Positions 1-8,403 of a stretch of 30,234 nucleotides of DNA are shown piece by piece. This stretch comes from Willaertia magna. Lineage: Eukaryota; Heterolobosea; Eutetramitea; Acrasida; Naegleriidae. Location of the stretch: contig CADWAF010002926.1 in NCBI GenBank assembly GCA_902984215.1, positions 1 to 30,234 of the forward strand, read 5' to 3'. The notes under the pieces were generated by a model, which saw nothing but the letters and a program-made list of their open reading frames with translations, did no database searches and was not told the origin of the DNA. Position 1 is the first letter of the stretch; each line of letters begins with the position of its first letter. The position numbers and the translations under genes were made by a program.

Positions 1-650
1 AAACAATTAAAAGAAGAAGAAAAATTGAAATTTTTTGAAAAAAATATTTTGATAACAAAAAAATAAAAAAAACAATTCCAATAAAGAAATTCAAAATTTA
101 GAAAAAATAGAAGAAATAATTATTTTTTTAATAAAAAAAATGAAGAAGATAACATGGAAGATGAAGAAAATAAAGATAATAATATGGAGAATAAAGAAAA
201 TGAAGAAAAAACTAATTTAGAACAATCAAATTATTTTGTTTTTTACAGTTTATTAGTTTTAAATATTAATAATAATTATTATTTATTATATAAAAATTTA
301 GAATATTTAAAAACAAATTTTAAACAATAAATTTAAAAACAAACAATAATTAATTTTATAACAATTATTAAAACAATAACATTCGATAAAAATAATTTAA
401 AATTATTAAAAATTTTTATTGAAATTAATGGAAATGTTAAATATATATATGTAATTGAAGTTATTGATTTTATATTTTTAGTTAATAAATCAACAAAAAA
501 AACAATTAAAAATATTTAATTTCTACTGAACAACAATTTAAATATAATTTATTTACCAATATTTTAGATATTACTAAAATGATGGAATTTGATTATGTTT
601 TTTTAAGATTATTAATAAATAAATAAATAAAAGAATCTAAATAAAAATTA
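1..650 (+). pseudogene. Decayed reading frame in an AT-rich block (unidentified)
   Basis: Frame 1 from the first base to about position 516 has only four in-frame stops in 172 codons (TAA at 64, 82, 328 and 334), few for DNA this AT-rich. It gives protein-like text: a Lys/Glu-rich start, an acidic Asn-rich stretch (around 139-220) and then a more hydrophobic stretch (around 361-510). At about 517 the frame breaks, and a protein-like frame resumes in another phase (about 520-614, beginning ISTEQQFKYN) until TAA stops at 616 and 631. The TAAs lie next to or near CAA (Gln) codons, so CAA-to-TAA change is a simple explanation. I do not recognise the family. It could be a pseudogene, part of an intron-rich gene, or chance open frame in biased sequence. 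The left end is cut by the window. Confidence 0.4.
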
Positions 651-1960
651 ATAATAAAGTTTATTTTAGTTTTTTTATTTTTTTTATATTATTTAACAGT
701 GTAATATAAATATCTTTATAATTATTATATTGTTAATATAAATATAATTGTTTATTTTATTAAAATATATTATTATATTTATTACAAATATTCATAAATA
801 AAAATATTTATTTAATTTTTGTTTAAAAATAATAAAAAAAATTTTTAATTTTTTTTACTTCACCTTAAATTTTTCTATTACATTGTTTTCATTTTTAATA
901 TATTTAAAAACTTTTAAATTACTGACATCTATTTTTTTTATTAACTAAAATATAAATATTAGTTTTTTATTTTTTCTTATTTATTTTCTTTTGTTTTTCT
1001 TTTTCTTTTATTGATTTTGAAATTTTAATTACTTTTTATTTCTATTGATTAACTAATTATTTTTTAAGATTGCCTGATATTTTTTATTTTTCGTTGTTAT
1101 TATTTAATAATAGATTATTATTTAATGATTTTTATTCTTTATTATTAATTTATTATTTATTATTACTTAATTGTTTAATTGATATTTTTTTAATTTCTTT
1201 TATTAATTGATTATTTATTTGTTTTTATTTTTTAATTTTTTTAATCGTACTATTAAATATATATCTTTTAGTATCACAGATAGGAATTTTTTTATAAAAG
1301 TTTTTTTTTATATTTAGTTATTTATAATTTTTTTAATATTTTTGATATACTTTTTTGTAATTTCTTTATTATTAATTTTTTTATATTTTTATAATTTTTA
1401 AGTTATTTTTTTTTTTTTAAAGAAACATTTTTAAAAATTTTTTTTTATAAATTTTTTTTTATAAATTTTTTTTTAAATCACTTTTCTTTTTTGGATTATT
1501 GGTAATAAAAGTATTATTAGAATAATTATTTATTGATGATGTAATAGAAGTAGTTGATGATGATGTAATAAGAGTGATTGATGATAATATAATAAAAATA
1601 ACTAACAATATAGTTTGTTTTTTTGATATTTTTTTTAATTTATTTTTTATTTTTTAATTTAATTTTAAAATTTATTTTTAACATAAGTTTTAAGCTATTA
1701 TATGATTGTTATATAATAGTTATTTTCAGAATTTTTATTTTTTTATTTTTTCAATTTTTTGTTTTTATTGGTTTTTTATAATTTTTGTTTGTTTTTTTTT
1801 TAATTTCATTTATTTTCAATTAAAGTATTATATTATTGTTATTTAAATAATTTAATTTTAATATATCTTTATTATCTAGCTAAACTTATAACGATTCTTT
1901 ATTTTTTTTTATTTTTTATTTTTTTGATAAAAATTTAATTTATAATTTACTTTAGACAAA
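651..1960. other. Extremely AT-rich gene-free block
   Basis: This stretch is almost wholly A and T, with long T-runs on the plus strand and no intact gene. On the minus strand short protein-like pieces can be read, for example around 1080-830 in a frame interrupted by TAA and TAG near Lys/Gln/Asn codons, and a Thr/Ser-rich piece around 1610-1500. None can be joined into a gene. It may be degenerated genes or an AT-rich island. Composition becomes normal abruptly near 1960-1970. Confidence 0.6.
1532..1600. repeat. Three degenerate tandem units of 21-24 bp
   Basis: Units at 1532-1552, 1553-1576 and 1577-1600 each begin [AG]TTGATGAT and continue with [GA]TAATA and a purine-rich end. The second and third units are 24 bp, the first 21 bp. 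All differ by multiples of three, as expected for a repeat that once lay in coding sequence. On the minus strand it reads as a Thr/Ser/Ile-rich stretch. Confidence 0.5.
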
Positions 1961-2161
1961 AAATTTCAGCTCACAAGAAATAGTGAAGTGTGAAAAAAGT
2001 ATATATACTACCCAGCAAACACTCTGAAACCAAGAATCAATACATTAAATTTAATTTTTATTCAAATACATTTTATTTCTTCCTATCCAATTGCATTTAG
2101 GGTTAGTAAATTACAAGAATTTATTCATTGTAAACAACTTATTACAATTTTATATACAAAT

Positions 2162-4510
2162 TTAACGACGTTGTTGTTGATATGGATTGTTTTGGTACTG
2201 TTGAGGATTATAATATTGTTGTTGTTGTTGGTTTAAGTTGGGATTATAATAATTTTGTGGTTGTTGATACTGTGGTATAGGTTGTTGATGTTGGTATTGA
2301 TTAGCATAAAAATTATATTGTGGATCAATTGTTACCCCAGATATTTGTTGTTGAATGTTTGTGATGATATCTTGTTTTTCCGTTTTCCTTGCAAAAACAA
2401 AATCTTCAACACGTCTTAACAATTTCTTTGCAATATCTTGCATTGTAGTATAAAAATTGATACCTTCTTGAATATTTGAGCAAATTTCATGATACTTGTT
2501 GATTGCGTTATAAACAAATTGTAATATATGCTCACGTTGTTGAGTTATATTATTTTGTGATTTATGTTGTTCAAATACTTTGTTAGCCTCAACTATACTT
2601 TGCATGTATTGATCTTCTTTTTGAGGTAATTCTTGTGTTATTAGTTTTAATCTACTTTCTAACTCCAATAATAATTGTTGTACCATACCATCTAAATTAG
2701 ATTGTGATTGTAATAATTTTTGTTCATTTTCTTTATCGTAAGAACGTAATTCATTTGTCATTTTAATTTCTAATTGACTTTCCTGTTCCATTAAATCATC
2801 TAATTGGGCAACATATAATTTAAGATCATTTATGGATTTACTAAACGAAGATTGGTTATTAATTGTTGCTAATGATTGTGGCATCTTATCATCTAATGAT
2901 TTTTTATCTAATGCAAACCATTTAAATCCTTCTGCATTCTCAGTTATTTTCTTTTCAATTAATTTATCAGAGTTTTGTGCAATTCTTAATTTAGATAAGT
3001 AATCTTGTATTTGTTTTCTTAAATTCATCGTCAATTTACTACTTTCTAATCTAGGCCAACGTTGTCCATATTGTATTCTACAATCATCATCTTCTTTTTG
3101 TTCTTCGTCTAATTTAACTGTTACTTTGTCTAACATTTGTTTAGTTTCTTCTGCCATTTCATCTAAAGTTTGTTTTAATTCAAAGATTCTATTAATGCCA
3201 CCATCTTGAACAACTTTAGATATTTTATGATGAACATCATCTGGAAAACCAGTTTTTTGTTCAGCAGCCATAATTGAACCAGGTAAACCCATTCTAGCCA
3301 AATCATTTTGTAAACGCTCACGATGTTCTCTTGCGGCACGAAATACATCTTGAACTCTCTTTTTGGCACTTTCATCATATCTTTGTTTAGCTTCCATTAC
3401 TGGTATTGGGAATAAATTAAAGAATGGGTCAGCAACTTTTTCCTTTAAAAACTCATTTAAATCTTTAATCTCTGAGGATTTTGCCATTTGTTTAGCTTCA
3501 AGAACTTCCAAATCTTTTAATTCAGGAACTCTGTCATGATAAATCTTTGAATTTTCATGTTGAGCAGTTTGATACATCTTATCAAGTGCTTGATTTAATT
3601 CATCCATTGCCAATTTCATTAAAGGTGTAACTCTATATTCACCTGCATCAACTAATGCATTTTGTGCATATATAATTCTTGTAATTTCTTTACCGATTTG
3701 CATTTCTTCATGTAAATTCACTGCAATATGATAAGAAGCAAGCGCTTCAAAATAATGTTCACAAAACTTTGCATATCCTCTCCAATTTTTATCAAAACAA
3801 TTACCAACTGTTTTACTATTACTAATTTGATCAGCAACTAATTTATAAGAAACACCACATCCATAATATAATTTACTTAATATATTTGCCTTCATTCCTT
3901 TTTTAGCTGCCTTTTCACAAATACATTGTTGTGCATTAGCCAAACATAATAAAACAAGTGTATCTAAAACTTCATTTGTTAAATCACTTGTAATTTTCTC
4001 AACAATATTTGGAGTAACACGTTCTTTAATATATTGGAATAATCCTGCTGCAATTTGAAAATGTTTTGCTGCATTAATAGTACCTTCTTCTGAGTTTCTA
4101 TTTTCAGAACAACCTAATTGGTGTTCTAATATTGCTGCGTTAAATAAAACATTTGCAATTTCAAAATTGGAATTACCTTGGGAAACACGTCCACGATTAA
4201 AAGAATCATACCAAGAGAATGATAAATTAATACGGGCAACTCCTTGATCTATTGGAAAGTGGTTAGCAACGAACGCCATATCAATTGCATATCTTATACA
4301 TAAATCTCTAGATCCTTCACTTTTTTCTTGTAAATTTCTTAATTCATTTCTGCGTTGTTGAAGAGCAGTTATTGGCGCTTCATAATCTCTAATAACATGT
4401 TCTCCGTATTGAGTTTTAATAAATTTTGTTAATGGTTTTATAAAATCTAATGCATCCGTTTTCTTTGGAGCTAATGCTTTTATTTCTAATGGTTTATAAT
4501 AAATAGACAT
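2162..4510 (-). CDS. ALIX: BRO1-domain ESCRT adaptor, ALIX/Bro1 family
   Basis: 782-residue single-exon protein. Residues 1 to about 370 form a BRO1 domain: the pattern SFSWYDSF...VLFNAAILEHQLG and the later IYHDRVPELKDL block match animal ALIX (PDCD6IP). The middle (about 370-715) is helical and coiled-coil-like, as expected for the V domain that binds YPXnL motifs. The tail (about 735-782) is Gln/Tyr/Asn/Pro-rich and ends NPYQQQRR, taking the place of the Pro/Tyr-rich tail of ALIX. By family knowledge the BRO1 domain binds ESCRT-III (CHMP4/Snf7), and the protein acts at endosomes, in membrane repair and in abscission. The length is close to the usual 700-870. The start is the first ATG and directly precedes the BRO1 N-terminus. 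The next gene (dapF) diverges from it across 279 bp. The family call is firm; whether it functions as ALIX or as an endosomal Bro1 cannot be told. Confidence 0.93.
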   Translation of the reverse strand: MSIYYKPLEIKALAPKKTDALDFIKPLTKFIKTQYGEHVIRDYEAPITALQQRRNELRNLQEKSEGSRDLCIRYAIDMAFVANHFPIDQGVARINLSFSWYDSFNRGRVSQGNSNFEIANVLFNAAILEHQLGCSENRNSEEGTINAAKHFQIAAGLFQYIKERVTPNIVEKITSDLTNEVLDTLVLLCLANAQQCICEKAAKKGMKANILSKLYYGCGVSYKLVADQISNSKTVGNCFDKNWRGYAKFCEHYFEALASYHIAVNLHEEMQIGKEITRIIYAQNALVDAGEYRVTPLMKLAMDELNQALDKMYQTAQHENSKIYHDRVPELKDLEVLEAKQMAKSSEIKDLNEFLKEKVADPFFNLFPIPVMEAKQRYDESAKKRVQDVFRAAREHRERLQNDLARMGLPGSIMAAEQKTGFPDDVHHKISKVVQDGGINRIFELKQTLDEMAEETKQMLDKVTVKLDEEQKEDDDCRIQYGQRWPRLESSKLTMNLRKQIQDYLSKLRIAQNSDKLIEKKITENAEGFKWFALDKKSLDDKMPQSLATINNQSSFSKSINDLKLYVAQLDDLMEQESQLEIKMTNELRSYDKENEQKLLQSQSNLDGMVQQLLLELESRLKLITQELPQKEDQYMQSIVEANKVFEQHKSQNNITQQREHILQFVYNAINKYHEICSNIQEGINFYTTMQDIAKKLLRRVEDFVFARKTEKQDIITNIQQQISGVTIDPQYNFYANQYQHQQPIPQYQQPQNYYNPNLNQQQQQYYNPQQYQNNPYQQQRR

Positions 4511-4789
4511 GATTATCTTGTGGCTTAAAAATTAGTTCTTTATTTACAAAGTAGGCTTCGATCAAAGCTTTATTTTTTTTATTATTTATTTATTTTATTG
4601 CCTTTGTGTTTTTCGTGTCTATTTCCTTTCCAATTGTAATTCCTGCAGGTTCCTTTTAGAAGGAGATTTAAACTCAATCAACAAGGTTTTTATGGAACTA
4701 TACTGGTTTACAAAATTATAATAACATTCAAAATATTATTTAGTTGCCAAAACCTTTGTGAATTTCCATGAAAATGGTTTACAAAAAAA
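4511..4789. promoter_or_regulatory. Divergent intergenic region between ALIX and dapF
   Basis: These 279 bp separate two divergent start codons and so should hold both promoters. The 10-mer GGTTTACAAA occurs twice in direct orientation (4705-4714 and 4776-4785), the second copy ending 4 bp before the dapF ATG. No canonical promoter element can be identified by eye. Confidence 0.3.
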
Positions 4790-5815
4790 ATGCAAAAAGA
4801 GGAAGTGGATAAAGCTCGTAACAATGATGATGTCACTAATGGAAGAAGTACTGATGAAGTAATTTGTGTAAAGTTTGTTAAAATGCAAGGACTTGGAAAT
4901 GATTATATTTATGTGGATTTAATTGATGATAATTTAGAACTTAATCATTACATTTTAAATAACAAAATTAATATTAAACAATGGATAGAAAATTTGTGCC
5001 ACAGAAATTTTGGAATTGGTGGCGATGGTGTTATTTTTATTAAAAAACCGATGAGTAATTGGGACTTGCCAATTCATGGACACATGGATATGTTTAATTC
5101 AGATGGAACAAGAAGTGAAATGTGTGGAAACGGTTTACGTTGTGTAGCTCAATATTTATGTGACAAGTTATTTAAAAGTGACGACAACATTTTAAAAGAA
5201 ATTTGGGTAGAAAGTAATTTAGGCAAAAATATTTATCATTGTTTTTGCAAACCTAAAGATGAATTAATTAGTTATTCCAAGTCATTGATGGTTGAAATTG
5301 AAATGGGAACTTTAGACAAATATCAAATGAAGGAATTGGATTGGAAAAGTAATTGGCATGGTAAAGAAATTGGATTTCCTTTGTACTGTTTAAATGTTCC
5401 AAATCCACATGCAGTATGCTTAATTCATGAAATTAAAGAGAATTTAGAAGTGGAGTTTGATAAATTTCCAGTGGAGACTTTAGGTTCTCCTATTGAGATT
5501 GCCTTGGATGTATTTCCCAACAGAACAAATGTAGAGTTTGTACAAGTTGTTGATGAGGTAATTGGAGAAATTAATTTTAAAGATGAAATAATTATATATT
5601 CCAAGCAAAGAACGTGGGAGCGAGGAACTGGTGAAACATTTGCTTGTGGCACAGGTGCTTTTGCTGTTTCTCAAGTGTTGTACAGACATTTTGGTGAGGA
5701 AAGAAATGGTATTGTTTGTATAGAGCTAAAGGGAGGAAAGCTGTACTTCAGATATAAAAGGGACGGAAATAGTGTGAATGTTTTTAATGATTGGTCCTGT
5801 TGGTTACGTTTTTAA
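4790..5815 (+). CDS. dapF: Diaminopimelate epimerase (DapF)
   Basis: 341 residues, no intron. DapF interconverts LL- and meso-diaminopimelate in bacterial and plant lysine synthesis, without a cofactor, using two cysteines. Both cysteine motifs are present: SEMCGNGLRC (Cys112) and ETFACGTGA (Cys286). Other hallmarks are KMQGLGNDY near the start, NFGIGGDG, the NPHAV motif and NRTNVEFVQV. Compared with bacterial DapF (about 270-280 residues) it has an acidic N-terminal extension of about 27 residues before VKFVKMQGLGND, and a few insertions. The extension does not look like an organelle targeting peptide, so a cytosolic enzyme is inferred. No other lysine-pathway gene lies nearby. In a phagotrophic amoeba a bacterial origin by gene transfer is plausible, but composition matches the neighbours, so any transfer is old. 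The PhzF-type isomerase alternative is unlikely because both DapF cysteine motifs are intact. Confidence 0.93.
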   Translation: MQKEEVDKARNNDDVTNGRSTDEVICVKFVKMQGLGNDYIYVDLIDDNLELNHYILNNKINIKQWIENLCHRNFGIGGDGVIFIKKPMSNWDLPIHGHMDMFNSDGTRSEMCGNGLRCVAQYLCDKLFKSDDNILKEIWVESNLGKNIYHCFCKPKDELISYSKSLMVEIEMGTLDKYQMKELDWKSNWHGKEIGFPLYCLNVPNPHAVCLIHEIKENLEVEFDKFPVETLGSPIEIALDVFPNRTNVEFVQVVDEVIGEINFKDEIIIYSKQRTWERGTGETFACGTGAFAVSQVLYRHFGEERNGIVCIELKGGKLYFRYKRDGNSVNVFNDWSCWLRF

Positions 5816-5937
5816 AGGAGAAGTACTCTCACCCATAATAAAATAAATGCAATTTTAATTTGTTTCAATGAAAATGGCTGTTGCTAAAGCCTTTAAAGTA
5901 AAGATCGTTAAATACTTCAAAATTTTCACTTTTAGCT

Positions 5938-6080
5938 AAAAAACCTTGGGGCTCGATGGTTTCTTTGAAACCTTTTGATCAGCTCCGAAGCAAGGTGGCA
6001 ATTACTAGCGTATGTCGTAACAAGTGGGGCCACCACCGTACTAGCCTTAGATAGGCACGCTACCTCTGCATCATGTTTTT
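5938..6080. ncRNA. Candidate structured non-coding RNA, strand undecided
   Basis: This piece between two convergent genes is clearly more GC-rich and more structured than the other spacers. On the plus strand a long arm can be drawn: CCTTG 5944-5948 with CAAGG 5991-5995, GGGCT 5949-5953 with AGCTC 5981-5985 (one G-U), and a perfect hairpin GGTTTC/GAAACC (5958-5963 with 5967-5972, loop TTT). A second domain pairs TAGCG 6006-6010 with CGCTA 6058-6062 and encloses hairpins GTGG/CCAC (6024-6027 with 6033-6036) and GCCT/AGGC (6044-6047 with 6053-6056). T-runs fit for RNA polymerase III termination flank it on both strands: TTTTT at 6076-6080 on plus, TTTTTT at 5943-5938 on minus. It is not a tRNA, and I could not match U1-U6, SRP, RNase P, MRP or U3. 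No conserved reading frame is seen. Confidence 0.4.
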
Positions 6081-6187
6081 AGAACCGATTTAGTTTGGTT
6101 AGCTACACAACAATATTTTATTGCGTTAGAAATATGGATTTAACATGTGTGAATATTATGGTTTAAAAAAAGGTAATTAAATAAAAA

Positions 6188-8373
6188 TTAAAGCACTTCA
6201 AAGTCATCGTCACCACTAGATGCACAATCTTGTTGAACATTAGGCTGGTTGTTTGTACTGTTGATTTCCTCTACCTCTTCCTCGTCTTCTTCAATACTCA
6301 TAGATTCGAACATTTTCATTGTCTTCTCATGAAGGGCTTTTAATCCTGTTAATTCTTCCAACATCTTAGGATCTTGAAAAACTTTTTCTAAGAAATCAAA
6401 ACCGTCCTTTTCATAATGTTCAATTACAGTGTTACTGCAACATGTACATTGGTTGTAAGAAACTCCAAATAAAAGATTGGTTTGATAGTTGGTAACTGAA
6501 CCACGGATTTGGTGTGGAACAATACCCAAATCACTAGTTAATTCATGTTGTAGTTGACCAGGAACAACAGCTGGTGCACATTCCTTAAGAGGGTGATGCA
6601 ATAAGGCAACTAACATTTCTACTGCTAAAGATCCAGCAATAGCAGAAACACCTGGTCTTGTAACAGTACATTGTTGGTCTAAAGTTCTATCTTTCATGCT
6701 CTAATGAAAGTTAATATTAATAATTATTGGATGTAAATACTTACGTTAACAGGAGCAACTACATCATTACAAAAATAACAACCTAAACGTTCCTTTTGAT
6801 GTTGTACACCATATCTCATCACTAAGTATGATTCGAAACCTAAAGCTGAGTTAATTACAATCTTTTTCTTCTTTATAGCAATTAATGAAGGTAACCATCT
6901 AGATTCCCTAGTGTCTGTCAATAAAAAGACAACATCATGTTTGTCAATTAAGTCTTCTAATTTCTCAACATTACTTTTCACATTTTCTCTATTTGTTACA
7001 AAATGGCCAGGCATTGGAATGTCTAATGCAACATGATTTGCATTAACTTTTGGATAAATCTTTTTCAAATGTTCAGCAGCACATTCTGCTTTATTTCTGC
7101 CCCCATTCAAACAATCTTCATATTCATAAAGAGGTTGTCTCACAGGGTTACTGAAACTAACTTTTGTTCTGTCAACAAAAGTTATATTAAAAATACCCCA
7201 TGCCATTAAATTTCTAGCTACGTGACAACCTAAAGTACCACTACCAATTAATAAGCATTTGGTCTGTGAAAGTAATTCCAAATTTAATGAGGGAAACATT
7301 CTCCATTTCATTAATTGTAAATTCAATGTTACTGAGCTTTCTGCTAATTTAATAGGGTCCATCATTGATCCTACATTGGCAAATCTTGGTCCCAGCTTAC
7401 CTTTCGCATTCTTTTCCCAACCTACTACACTAATTTCTTCCTTTTTTCTTGATAATAAATCATATGATTCATCATTGGATAACTCAACTCCAAAATCTAC
7501 TGTGACATTTTCTAAGATAATAGAGCTAGTAATATCTCTCTTTGATGGATCCTCTCTGTAACATAAAACATCAAATCTGTTTCTTTTAAATGTTAAGCTT
7601 GAAGCTAGTAAATAATTTCTTAAAATCCAATTTGGGTTTTCAGCCAACGAAGAAGGATCAGCAAAAGAAAGGTAAACTTTTTTGTCAGTTAATTGATAAA
7701 CTTCTTTCCAATCTTTTAATGGTTTTACTTGAACTTTTTCATTTTCTTTGTCAACTAAAATAAAAAAGAAGCCTTGCTGTGATTTATTAACAATACTTCT
7801 GAACTCTTCAATTGCAACTCTTATATTTTCACATAACTTTTCATTCAATTTACTTAAAGATGTAATATTTTCAAAAGTGACATCTTGTTTTTCGAAAACT
7901 AATGCTGGAAAGGCAAACCAATAGTAGAAACTATGTTGTTTTAAATCTGCGAATGTTAATAATAAAAATCTAATGATTTCATTTGGTTGAAGTAGCCAAG
8001 ATTTATCTTTGATTTTTTCATAAATTTTGTCTAAGGCTACAGATCTAATCAATTCCTTTTTATCATAATTATTAAATTCTTCTATAGTATTAGCATTATA
8101 AAGAGTTCCTGGAATTTGAAAAGTAAATAAATTAGATTGAGTATTTTCATTAAAAGCTTGTTCTCCCAATCGGATTTTTGAACTTAAAGCAACTGTATTA
8201 CCAGAAGTATTATGAATGACATTAGATTGAAAAGATCTGCCAGTAGTATAAGTTGCATAAATAGGTTTAGGTAAATTATCTAATTTATATTCCAACAACT
8301 TTTTATTTTCTAGATCATACCAAAACTCATAATCAACCAACGATTGTAATGACTCAAATTTTAAGGATTGCAT
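6188..8373 (-). CDS. ATG7: ATG7, E1-like activating enzyme of autophagy
   Basis: Two exons: 8373-6745 and 6700-6188, with a 44-nt intron (6744-6701) that starts GTAAGT and ends TTAG. Splicing joins ...VVAPVN to SMKDRTLDQQC, restoring the family block; the product is 713 residues, the usual ATG7 size. ATG7 activates ATG8 and ATG12 with ATP and passes them to the E2s ATG3 and ATG10. Visible features: N-terminal ATG7 domain with the family pattern FAFPALVF; nucleotide-binding motif LLIGSGTLGCHVARNLMAWG (about residue 370); the zinc-type pair CYFC near the end of exon 1; catalytic Cys554 in DQQCTVTRPG; and a second CxxC (CTCC) in exon 2. The C-terminus is acidic (SIEEDEEEVEE) and ends DDDFEVL, where other ATG7s have the ATG8-binding tail. 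The start codon lies 30 bp from the start of the divergent EDEM gene. Identification is firm. Confidence 0.95.
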
Positions 8374-8403
8374 TTATTTTTTTCAAACCCAAATCTGCAA
8401 AAA
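8374..8403. promoter_or_regulatory. 30-bp bidirectional spacer between ATG7 and EDEM start codons
   Basis: Only 30 bp separate the two divergent ATGs. Both 5' leaders and any core promoter must fit here or reach into the opposite coding sequence. This assumes EDEM starts at its first ATG (8404). The spacer is T-rich then A-rich, with no motif I recognise. Confidence 0.5.

Noticed and set aside
2097..2106. TTAGGGTTAG, a telomere-repeat-like 10-mer near the AT-rich boundary
   Set aside because: Less than two repeat units and in the 3' flank of a gene; chance match is likely.
5941..6065. 5S rRNA-like words (GCTCCGAAG, GTACTAG) in the structured element
   Set aside because: The 5S helix order and the conserved loop A and C sequences cannot be built; the matches are isolated.
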